From Magnolia sinica (Eukaryota > Streptophyta > Magnoliopsida > Magnoliales > Magnoliaceae), in contig NC_080573.1 of the NCBI RefSeq assembly GCF_029962835.1, positions 39,301,001-39,365,000 on the forward strand: a DNA stretch of 64,000 nt. The letters are read 5' to 3'. The notes under the pieces were generated by a model, which saw only the letters and a list, made by a program, of their open reading frames with translations, had not been told where the DNA came from and ran no database searches. The translations under genes were made by a program, and so were the position numbers. Positions 23,237 to 33,660 of the stretch are shown here, in pieces (positions within the stretch are counted from its first letter, which is position 1; each line of letters begins with the position of its first letter).

Positions 23237-24689
23237 AAATCAGGTGTCACACAATCATCTTCTGTTTGCTTAAATAAGCTTGTGGTTGTTTAAATAAGGC
23301 TTTGTTTTATAGTCACCTCTACTCTATAAGGGTGTGGGCCATCAAAATTATTTCTCATATGCTTGTATTTATGTTTATAAGATTATTGGGTGTTTAATAT
23401 ACGTTTATAGTTTTCATATGTGACTCTGATTATATCCATACCATTATCATGATGTCAAAGCATTAGTCTTTGGTGCGATTACCAGGATGGTGGTGTTATG
23501 AGTAGTTGTCAATTTAAAGGCTTGATTCGCTTCTTGAACATAGTTGACCATTGCATGTGGAGTGAATAATTGTAGTAGAGGATAATGAGAAACATGATCT
23601 TATGGACCATTTTTGTCTGTACGGCGCTCCTCATGGTGCATGTGTCTGTACATCAAATGTGGACTGTTCATTGTCATTGTCCATTGCTTCACACATGGTG
23701 GCCCACTTGATTAATGGACCAGCAGATTATTTTGGGTAAGGAACATCAACCATGGTGAGAAATCTGAATGTATTGGATCCCATGTGTCCGGTACCTGAAG
23801 ATGGGGCACTGGGATTAGTAGCATTCCTCTTTCAAGATTGATATGCTTTTCAATATCTACCAACCAAAGTTGCAACAAGCACATCCTATAAGCAAAAAGC
23901 ACATCAAGATGGATGGTTTCTTATTCATGAAAAAATGTATTTACTTGAACTACTTGGACTCATAACCACAGTTGCCAGGTTTGAATCCTTTCATTAAGAA
24001 ATAAAATATAGAAAATGATCTGCTGAATTTCCAGCATTTCGTTTCATCCAACATTTAGTACAAGTGAAGGTCCATTCAGTATCCAGATTGATCATCTGGT
24101 TGGCCATACTATGGATGGGTGACACCATGTGGATGAACAATCCAAGCCATCCGTTCGGTTAATGCATCTGGATTTCATCAGAATCACTAAGCTCAGATTG
24201 ACTCAACAGACGTTCTAGGTGAGTCAAGTTCTTCAATTATGGTCTAGTCATTACCCGGTGATTTGTGACTTAGAAGCTCTCATATTTTACTCAGGAAACT
24301 AAGTTCAATATAGGAGCGAATTAATTGAGATATTTTATTTTCAGTTTTAATAAAGGCGTTCAATGCAATTTAGACCATCAAAGGACTACACTCTGAATCT
24401 CAAAACAGAACACAATCCGTTGTACAACAGTATTCAATTCACGAAGTCGTGGGTCCAATCCTTGTATTAGTTCTGTATGAAGTAACATGCATTCCCTGGC
24501 ATGGACATAAAATTCAAATCTAAAATCACCCAAACTTATCAAATAAAACAATATTGGAGATACTTGATATGAAGAACGGGGAAGAGTCTCGTAAATCATT
24601 AAACCAATCAAGACTCTGAAATAATCATCCTAAATTGCAATGGAAATCAAAAATTGAAAATATCAGTTTATCAACAAAAACTGAAATGA
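23237..24689. other. 3' UTR of the terpene synthase and intergenic DNA
   Basis: The first roughly 200 bases contain AATAAG-like signals (near 23,270-23,300) and are probably 3' UTR. The rest is AT-rich, with no convincing open frame or exon and no element ends that I can place. Confidence 0.5.
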
Positions 24690-24826
24690 GATAGAATTTC
24701 ACAAATGCTACCAATTACCAAAGGCATTATCTTTTTTTATTTTCAATTTCTCTGTTTTTTCCTCCTAATCATTGAACTACACCAAAGGAGAGAATTTCAC
24801 AAATGCTACCAATTACCAAAGGCAAC
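24690..24826. repeat. Short direct repeat, about 34 bp, 100 bp apart
   Basis: The block beginning agaatttcacaaatgctacc and ending 'accaaaggca' occurs at about 24,692-24,725 and again at about 24,792-24,825, with a T-rich spacer. Nothing else identifies it. Confidence 0.8.
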
Positions 24827-25243
24827 CGGGCTTCTTTCAAGTTTCAAAAACCCAAAATACACATCCTTAACTCCAACTCACAAATTCTGGCATCTTTATC
24901 TCCAAGTAGAAATACTGCTATTAATGGTTCAGCCGATGAGATAATTGTAATTAAGAAATACATCTGTGCAAGTTCCAAGCACATGGTTGCAAGAAAAGCA
25001 AAATAAGTGAAAGAACCTTTGTATTCTATATAAATTTGTATTTTTTGAGTGTTCTACATCACAAAGCTTATGCAATCAAGTGGTGTCTTTTGCCCAATGA
25101 TCCAAACCATTGCTATTATTGGACCCACTGTAAATGGTCCACACACTGAAATCTCTTTGATGTAAAAATCCCACACCTTTCAACAGGTGGCAACAAGGAA
25201 AATGTTAAGGAAGAAATACAGCAATGGTTCCCACACAACCAAC

Positions 25244-25357
25244 ATGGTTGGATTGGCCTGAATTTTAGAGCAGCTTATTTCACAAAATTAATAAACTAAT
25301 GTGGCATAATCTATTTGTGAAATAGGCTGCTATAAAAATCAGGCCAACCAATTACAA
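25244..25357. mobile_element. Small hairpin MITE
   Basis: Two arms pair as inverted repeats. The left arm contains 'ggcctgaattttagagcagc' and 'ttatttcacaaa'. The right arm contains 'tttgtgaaatagg' and 'ctataaaaatcaggccaacc'. A loop of about 30 bases lies between. There is no coding capacity. The family cannot be named by eye; the 'ggttgg' ends and small size suit a hAT- or Tourist-like MITE. Confidence 0.6.
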
Positions 25358-25568
25358 CCAACGGACCCAACATGTAGCTAGTTGCAAGTTCTCTTAACAA
25401 ATATTTTTCCAAGAATTTGCGTATCTTGGGACATTTGTGAGTCTCTTGCTAGTAATGAAACAACTAACAAGGACAATCTGATTTTGGAGAAACTAATGTT
25501 TTTACTATATGTCAATATGGCTTTTCCAAGAATTTGTGTATCACCTAATGCATGATCAAGAAGCATAC

Positions 25569-25663
25569 CTCAGACGGGACAAAATGGGTTGTGAGACCTT
25601 CTGCAATCATTTCTTTCCCATTCAGCCTTGCACCAATTAAGGCAAAGTACTCCCTATACGGAG
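25569..25663 (-). pseudogene. Isolated exon of a 3-hydroxyisobutyryl-CoA hydrolase-like (crotonase, CHY1-type) gene
   Basis: The minus strand reads, after a TATAG acceptor, GEYFALIGARLNGKEMIAEG followed by LTTHFVPSE, and then a GTATGC donor. That is the conserved block of plant CHY1-type hydrolases (GEYLALTGARLNGKEM..GLATHFVPS), enzymes of the crotonase family that act in valine breakdown. The 95-nt exon is open and has proper splice borders. No neighbouring exon of the family was found upstream or downstream in 24,000-27,430, so I read it as an orphan or captured exon rather than a working gene. A real gene with exons I failed to see remains possible. Confidence 0.65.
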
Positions 25664-27435
25664 TTTTCCAAGAAAGTTCTCAAACTCTATACAAGCCCAT
25701 AAAATATACACAATAACTGTAATTTTAGTTTGGGCTTACTGCTCTGTACAGGCCCTCCTTGCCCTTCATATAACGCAGCAAAGATTGATTTTTCATATTC
25801 CAATTCGATCAAAGCCTGATTTTAAGCAATTTTAATTAAGATAAGAAATCCAATGCTTCGAGCTATAGAAACTGATCAAAACACTAAAAATTCAAGAAAC
25901 AAGAAATGGGTCTAGAATCGAAAGCACATACTGGTTGTTCCAAATGCAAATATCATATGAGCAAATCTTATCACATGGACGGTCAAGATTGAGTGTTATG
26001 GAAATGGAAACTATTGTTTAATTAGATTGATTAGATTCACCCATAGTAAGATTGCAATTTTTCCTCATCTACCGTCATCCACTTCAAAAAGGAACATTTA
26101 TAGAGACAAGATTGCTAATGCAAATCAAATGCTCGATTTATAAATTAAAGAATCTGCAGGAATACACATCAGCAACTACTAAAGCCTAGTCACCACAAGG
26201 TATCATAAGATGGAGTTAATGGTTGCAACATCGCTATGAGAAACAAAGGCAGCTTATTTGTAATTAGAGAACAAGAAAAGGAAATCCAACTAACCAGATT
26301 TCACCCAACAATTGAAAATGGATGACAGAAACTACTAATACAGTTGAATAAATACATAGTCTGAAATGACGGCAACATGTTTTGCCAATTTACAAAGTAG
26401 GTGTCCATGTAAATATTTTCATCTGCTACCAAAACATCCCCTGTTTCTTCCCAATTTAGTTGATGAAAAACAAAGAACTATCCTGCTGAAATTGTCGCAT
26501 TCGATCAGAAAAAGAGTTTCTGAACAAAAGGTTTTAACTTCAACCTTCTCAACTCGCAAAGGTATCATTTTCCAGTCATAAACCAATTCTAAACTTCTCA
26601 ACGCCTACTTCTTCTGTAACTCATTTAAAAAGAAAGCAGTTTTTAAACTGAGTTATCGGAAAGAGAGATAATTTTGAGAAAGAATTCTCCCACGAAACCG
26701 CCAGCATTTAAATGCTCGAAAAGGTTATTTCATCCCCAAATCATCCAAAATCAGGCAAGAAACCAAAAATTCCTAACCGAAACCATCCAAGTCAACGTAA
26801 TGCATACATGCATGCTAAAATCTACATTTCCACAATCAAAGAGCAAATGCAAGCTATATTCTTCCAAAATGAAGTGAAAAAATAATAAATATATAAAAAG
26901 AAATCCTAACTTCAACCCAAATTACAAAATTCAAAATGAAAAAAAAAAAAAAAGTTCTCAAACAGATCCTCTAAACCAAAAAAGAAAAGAAAAAAGAGAG
27001 AACAATTCTTCAAGAAAATCATCGAAAATTAGAAAAGTAGTTCTTCGACCAACCATTCCACTACATTCGGTCAAAAACCCCCATTTCCACAAACCTTCAA
27101 ACCATTTAAAAACATCAATTCCAGGAAAAAAAAACCATAAAATGTCCAAGAAACCCTAATTCCCAACCAATATCACAAAAAGAAGAGTTCTCCACACGAT
27201 CACTCCAGAATTCCAGCCCAAATCTTCCAATTCCGAAACAAAAACAGACAAGAAACACAACCTCTGACCAGATCGATCTACCCATCCGTCCAAAAAAAAA
27301 TCTCAATGAGAAAGGACTAGAAACCTGAAAGAAGATCAAAGAACAGGAAAGAGAAAACCAAATCCAACGAAACCTAGCTTAAAATCATGCCAATGAAGAG
27401 GAGAAATCAGATAGAAGACTCTCGAAGAGTAGCAA
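25664..27435 (-). other. Intron-like AT-rich sequence, no exon recognised
   Basis: On the minus strand this is T-rich DNA with the look of plant intron sequence. A donor-like CAG|GTTTCT lies near 27,325. I found no second exon of the crotonase family and no other protein match. It ends where the long LTR begins. Confidence 0.4.
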
Positions 27436-28273
27436 TGTAAGGCTCGTATCCTAGTCCGTACTGTTCCGTCAATTCTCGGGATCCTTCCCGTCGAATTCCG
27501 GCAACCTACGACCTATAATCAACATTTGCGCACGACCCTAAGTCGTATCCCGTATATTTGAGTCGGCTTAATCCGAGACTTGTACCATTGCGACTGCACC
27601 ATCGCCGCAGTTCCAACGCCGTGTCTTGCATACCGATCCGATACCCTGGCCAGGAGATGTGAGCCCGCGTTCAGTTTGAGGAAAACGAGGCGCATTGCAA
27701 AACCCAAGAGAATCTCTACAACATGTCACCTCAATCAATCAATCAATCCCATCAAGGGTCAAGTACACCATCACCTCACACTCATCCCCAAGCAACCCCA
27801 TAAGTCAAAAAGTTCTTACACACCTCATACCTTTCTTACACAACCTACCCCTAAAGTTAACAATCTCTTACACACCCATCACTCACCACATCCATCACTC
27901 CATCACCCATCCCTCTCTCTCTCTCCTTACAACCCTCTCTCTCTCATTTCTCAAGCTCCATTCCAAGCAACCAAAAACACCACACGTCCAAACTTCCCAA
28001 GCTCTCATGGAGGAGCTTTAATGTGGCCCACTTCCAACCATCTTATCTCCCATCTCAACCATCCAAACTCCATCTCTTCCGTTATGATCGAAGCTAAGGA
28101 GCAAAAGAAGCCAAGGGAGCAAGAAGAAGACGGTGGGTGATCTTGGATCTTCATCTCTTTAATTTTTGTGATGTAAGGGCCCGCTTATGGTGGGACCCAC
28201 CTTGATGTAGGCTTTGTATCAAAGAGGGGCCTAAGTGGTGGGGCCCATAGTGGTGGGGCCCCTCCATCCTCTC

Positions 28274-28275
<2 letters not shown>

Positions 28276-28322
<47 letters not shown>
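28276..28322. repeat. (CT)n microsatellite in the solo LTR
   Basis: More than 20 CT units. The inverted LTR copy at 42,014-46,142 has the matching (GA)n at 45,299-45,350, so the microsatellite is an old part of the LTR. Confidence 0.9.
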
Positions 28323-28326
<4 letters not shown>

Positions 28327-29009
28327 GTTTTTTCTATGTATGATGGCCTATGGCCCACTTAATGCATGACCTTATCCACGCTATCCATTGATGTGGACCC
28401 TACTGTTTTTATGGGTGGTACGTGCCATGGGAAAAACACAAATATTAGGCTAATCCAAAACAGGTGGGCCATGTGGGACCCACCTTGATGAGGTGTACAT
28501 CCACACCGTCCGTCCAGGCAGACACACCAGTGGAGGGTGCAGCTAACAGTGAAGTGTTAACTATCAGTGGGTGCACTGACGTAGGGAGTGGTAGCAATGA
28601 AGTGTGGACTGATGTGGGTGCACTAACAGTGAAGTGTGTGTAGACGATGGGGTCCATGGGACCCACCCACATCATCCATCCATTTTGGTGGGCCACGCCC
28701 CACGCATGTGGTGAATCCACCGTCCAAGGACGGTGGGACCCAGATCCATGGCTCACATGGTAGGCTGAGTGAAAGATACCTCGTTTCGAGGTTGAGGTCT
28801 TGGCACGATTCCCTAGTGCAGGTGGCTATAGGGAGTGTGGACTGACGGTGGGGTCCATGGGACCCACCCATGCCGTCCATCCATTTGGAGTGGGCCACAC
28901 CATCACGTACGTGTGGTGTCCACCGTCCTTGGACGGTGGAACCCAGCTCACGTGTGGGGCCCTCCTTAATGCACATGACTGTCCAGGCCATGGATGGCCT
29001 GGACATTGA

Positions 29010-29150
29010 TTTATTATATAATATAATATGTATAATATAATATATATATATATATAAGATAATATATATATATATATATATAATACTATATCGGGTAGGT
29101 TCCCACGTGGGGACCCACCTGCTATGATATTGTATATGTAATATAATATA

Positions 29151-29190
<40 letters not shown>

Positions 29191-29312
29191 CCTATATATG
29201 TAGCTGTGATATTTATATAATATATAATATATATTTTATATGTAGATACATAAAAGCTGCACAGCAGCAGCTATATCCGTAATATATAATATATGTATAT
29301 ATATATTTTTTT
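29010..29312. repeat. TA-rich low-complexity tracts in the solo LTR
   Basis: Long runs of alternating TA and 'taatataa' words are interrupted by two GGGACCCAC-containing islands. Nothing is encoded here. The shorter inverted copy has only brief versions of these tracts (45,160-45,200). Confidence 0.85.
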
Positions 29313-30264
29313 ATTTACATACATAAGGGTGGGCCCTACGTGGGACCCACCTCTGTTGTTCTCTAAAGCAACCTTAGCTGCATGTACCACAGATATATGG
29401 CTGCCTTATGACCTACTACTGTACACGGTAGCAAGCTCTGTGGGTCCGACCTCTTCCATACACGCCGTCTATTTATGGGACCCACCAGGATGCTTGTGTC
29501 GTATACAAATCATCCAACCATTTGTGAGATCATTTTCGGGCATGATTAAATGAATGGGTAAGATTTAAAGCTGAAGTGGAGCCCACCATTTAAATAGTGG
29601 ATAGCAACATCCACCGTTAGAAATTCTAAGGACCGCAATGGTTCCCACTCAAGCTGATATTTGGTCTTCACTTCATCTATCCCTATGTTAACTTATGAAT
29701 AGGTCGGGTCTCAAAAAAATGCATAAGGGCGGGCTCGATTACATACATGAAGCCCATTGGTAAGGCCCATTTGAATTAGCCCATTTGATTCAGCCCATCT
29801 GAGTTAGCCCATTCAAATCGGCCCATTCGATCAGTCCGATGTGATGTATGTGAGGCCCATGGGCAAGGCCCAATGTGATGTATTCAAGGCCCATGGGCGT
29901 GGCCCATTGTGATACACTTGAGGCCCTTGTATGAAGCCCAATGCAATGTATGTGAGGCTGAATGTGATGCATGTGTAGCCACCGCGTTGCATATAAATCT
30001 CATATGTGGGCCACTCCTTGGGAGCAATGTTGGTTAGATGTCCACATTGAGGGGCAATGATGGTTAGACGTCGTTATTGTGACCTTCCCTTAAGCCTTGT
30101 TAGGCCCATTCTCTTTGTGGGTTAACCCAAATAAGTGAGCCCCATTCACCATAGACGGATGACTCTGTGCTATCGGATTTAATATAACCATAGCTGAGTA
30201 CCGATCTTTATACTATGGTTGACCGGCTGATCATCTATGGACCCCACTTTGTTTATCTACTGAT

Positions 30265-30900
30265 TATCGGTGCCGATTATCCAGGCTGACACCGATTATC
30301 AACCCTGATTATTGGTGCCAATTATCAACCCTGATTACCAATGCATATTATTGATTCCGATTATCAATCGATTCTGATTGTCGTGGCCGATTGCCTGTTA
30401 ACGATCGAGGCCGATTATCGTGACTGATTGTCGGTTTTCAATTGTCATGACCGATTTGTCGATTTCGATTGTCGTGGTCGATTGCTGATTTCGAATGACT
30501 TGACCGATTACCAATTAGCGATCGAGGCCATTTATCATTACCGATTGCTGATTCCGATTGACGTGACCGATTTGCCGATTCCGATTATTGACCGATTTCG
30601 ATTGTCGTGGCCGATTACCTATTAGCGATCGAGGCCGATTATCATGACTGATTGTCGATTTTCGATTAACGTGACTGATTTACCGATTCTGATTATCGAT
30701 CGATTCCGATTGTCGTGGTCGATTGCCTATTAGCGATCGAGGCCGATTATCGTGACTGATTGTCGATTTTTAATTAATGTGACCGATTTGCCGATTCCGA
30801 TTGTCGTGACTGATTTGCCGATCGAGGTTGAGTATCGAGGCCATTTCCGAGTGTCGATTCCAATTGTTGAGGCCGATTCCGATTGTCGAGGCCCATTGTG
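30265..30900. repeat. Minisatellite built on CCGATTGTCGTG / GATCGAGGCCGATTATC
   Basis: A dense array of 'ccgatt..cgtg' words forms higher-order units of roughly 105-110 bases. Compare 30,598-30,705 with 30,706-30,810; both contain 'attagcgatcgaggccgatt' followed by 'gtgactgattgtcgatttt'. The array has no counterpart in the inverted LTR copy, so it expanded in this copy or was lost in the other. Open frames here (for example 30,730-31,101 on the minus strand) are products of the repeat. Confidence 0.85.
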
Positions 30901-32909
30901 ATGTATTCGAGGCCCATGGGACTGGCCCATTGTGATATATTTTCGGCCCATATGGTAAGGCCCGACTTGATGTATATTAGGCCCGTGGGAGCGGCCCATT
31001 GCAATGTTTATTAGACCCATGAGAAGCGACCCACTTGATGTATATGTGGCCCATGAGTGAGGCCCATCGCGATGTGTATTAAGCTCTTGAGTGAGGCCCA
31101 TGCTGTTGTATATTTAACCCTGGTGTGAGGCCATGAGTCCACTGTATGTTAGGCTCTATATGGGCCATGCCTTGGGGGTAATGTTGGTTAAATGTCCACA
31201 TTGTCGAGGTTGATTGTCGATGCCGGTTATTGATACCGATTATGAGTATGTGACCGCATAGCATCATAATACATGCCCATATGCATCATCTGCATGTTTG
31301 TTATGAGATGTGGTTGACCATTGCATATGTCATTAGGCAGGTTGTTATGAGACTCCCTGATGGGCGGAGGTTATCTCACATGAGCGCATGATATGCGCAG
31401 GATTGGTGCATGACTGGATTATATGACTCATGCATCTTGTATTGTGTATTGTGATTACTATACGCCCTAGCAACATCAGGGCTGTAGCCTCCACAAGCAT
31501 ATCAAGTATTGCCAGATGGGACACCAAAAATATTTGGTTCGAGCATCGGGCTGCCAAAGATGGTCCTTGGTGAAAATCTCTAAAACCCTCTTGGTACCAG
31601 AAGACGCCCCAACGTCGAGACCGAGTGGATGTACATGAGCACCCGAGTGCCAAATACCAGGAAGTCGTGTCTCTCACTGTGTCGTGGTCAGATGGGAGGG
31701 GGTGTGGCCTTACCCGCCCGAGGGAATAGGCATAGCTAAGCTGAGTTTGACCAGCTCGAGGAATGGGTCCGCTATCGACGAGCCGGGTAGGTATTGGCAG
31801 ACTACTGGCCAGGCGGATAGTGAGGTCTCTTCCACTTACCCAGTTTTGCGCTTGATGGGGCAGCAGGTGGCGTGGAGTGTACTAGACCCTAGTGATGATC
31901 CCAGAAAGGAACCGTACTGATATGTGGACTTATTGAGTAGGAGTTGCATACTCATGTATTCGTTTCATTCACTATCCACTCGGGCTGATGGTACGCAACT
32001 AATTGTTGTGTACCTTCGCATGGCCAGGATTTCGGTTGGGCACGCGACTAACCTAAGATCAGGAGTTCACCACATTAAGTCTGACTATCCAAATTTAAGT
32101 ATGGGACTGGTTTAGATAAAAGTCCCTTGTGATGGACCCCATAGCCTGCGATACTATGTACTATCATCCTGACTTCACTCCAGCTTGGTCATTTCCTTCA
32201 CACCGCATATTACATTGCATCTATAATACTTAGCATTTTGAGTTGCCATGTTTCTGCATTGATATGGCCATTAGTACCCATGCCTTGCATCACATAGCCT
32301 TGGTACGGCTGATGGCACTCATAGACTTATTAGTATATTTTCGCTTATTTCGATATTGTATGATTTATGGCATTGTATCCTCAACATCTAATATTTGGCT
32401 CGCTTTGACTCATCATTTGCATAACTGATTTGCATTGTGTACCCTGATATTGTATGACTCATGGACTTGTCAGTACTTCTGCTTACTCTGATATTGCTTA
32501 CTTAGCACTTACCTTGTGCACACACTTTCACCACTCACTAAGATTTCTATAAGCCTATGCAGGATAGATGCATGCAGGTGGCGTAGGTTACAACAGCATT
32601 GAGTTTAGAGTGTGTAGCGGACTTATGGAGCTTTGATTTTTGACATATGTATTTCCCTTTCAACAATGTATTCAACTGTTTATATTAGTGGATATGTGAT
32701 AATGATGTTGCCTTTGTGACTTGGGTAAACTTATGGTTATGCTTATTATGAGTTAAATGTACATTGGAAAATCCTCCTTGTAGGATCCCAGGATCGGAAT
32801 CTGGCGTATGAACGCTGGGAGCCAAGAATGGGGTACTATGGAGGCTGTCAGCACCGGATTCGGCGATTGGGAATTTTATGAGTCCGGTTTTCGAGTTTGG
32901 GGCGTGACA

Positions 32910-33343
32910 GGCAAAGAGACGTGCTTGAATATCGGTCGAAGAAGATGGCATAGGGAGAGAGAAGAAGATGAGATCGCATGGAATTCGAGCAAGAGGAGAG
33001 GAGACGAAGGTTCGTTCTCTGCCTTTTGTTTTGAACTCTACGCAAAACCAGAGGGAGATTAGAACTTACAAGAACTCTACGCAAAACCGTGAATCGCGAG
33101 ATCTAGAGCCGGATTCGAGATCCGAAAGGAAAGTAATGGAGATCTCGAAATTCCTGTCTTGATGCTTTCGAATTCCTAGCCATTGATAGCTGAAGAGAGA
33201 GAGGAGGGGATTGTAGATAAAAAGATAGCGTGGAAAAGAAGGAAATGTGAGAGGATTGATTTTTATGAGGTCTGTGTTCAGTTCTGGAATGGCTTCCAGA
33301 ACCAAAAACATGTCCGTTCCAATTAAGCCATTTTGGTGTAGTG
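32910..33343 (-). mobile_element. Possible CACTA terminus with a promoter/first-exon-like segment
   Basis: Read on the minus strand from 33,343 the sequence begins CACTACACCAAAATGGC, a typical CACTA-superfamily end. A CT-rich leader follows, with ATGs at about 33,185 and 32,970. The block stops at the solo LTR and, once the LTR and one target copy are set aside, runs on into 27,435-24,000, where the crotonase-like exon lies. This suggests a minus-strand CACTA element that captured host exons and was later split by the LTR. The other end was not found; an ACTACACCAAAGG word near 24,777 is too weak to count. Confidence 0.4.
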
Positions 33344-33449
33344 CAACTTGGGCACAAGTGTGCGAGATCATGGCCATTCTTAAGGTGTGGCTGACTGCAA
33401 ACATGCCCTCATAATAAGACCAATCCACTTATCTGGTGGACATTCATAT

Positions 33450-33660
33450 GAAAACAGAGAGGAGCCGAAAGATTTTCTGTATTTGAGACAACCCAAAAGG
33501 GTTGAATATATAGATATTACAGTCATCTATATAAGGAAAAAATAAAATCAGAATCGTCTACCTATGGAAATGAACTACACAAGGTATATAAGGTATACAA
33601 GGCATGTTAGCCTGTCTAACATCCCCCTCAAACTAATGCTGGTCATCTCTTAGGTTTCTG
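33450..33660 (-). mobile_element. Copia 3' LTR fragment
   Basis: On the minus strand a polypurine tract 'tttgagggggatg' (33,620-33,640) is followed by TGTTAGACAGGCTAACATG and about 150 bases of LTR-like sequence ending near 33,450. It directly abuts the 5'-truncated gypsy element. No coding part of this copia element remains. Confidence 0.5.

Larger units (their letters stand above)
27436..32909 (+). mobile_element. About 5.5-kb solo LTR (gypsy type)
   Basis: The unit starts TGTAAGGCTCGTATCC and ends GGGGCGTGACA, giving TG..CA. It is flanked by agcaa (27,431-27,435) and ggcaa (32,910-32,914), a 5-bp target duplication with one mismatch. Three further copies of its ends occur on the minus strand (42,014-46,142; 39,775-48,732; from 63,229). 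No gag-pol lies inside. The interior holds a CT microsatellite (28,276-28,322), AT-only tracts, GGGCCCA-rich tandem blocks and a minisatellite (30,265-30,900). The first part is related to the LTR that follows the gypsy coding region at 38,176. I therefore take it as a solo LTR of the same or a sister family. An alternative is a large non-autonomous (LARD-like) element. Confidence 0.7.

Noticed and set aside
24775-24790. Left terminus of a minus-strand CACTA element (ACTACACCAAAGG)
   Set aside because: The first base differs, similarity stops after about 12 bases, and no matching 3-bp duplication with 33,344-33,346.
30265-30900. Could the array be CRISPR-like
   Set aside because: Units are contiguous and diverged with no unique equal-length spacers, and the genome is a plant's.
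30428-31101. Open frames in the CCGATT minisatellite
   Set aside because: They follow from the repeat period and composition; no protein-like features.
32910-33343. First exon of a complete mitochondrial CHY1-type hydrolase
   Set aside because: The ATG frames do not give a convincing presequence and no catalytic-domain exon other than the one at 25,569-25,663 was found.
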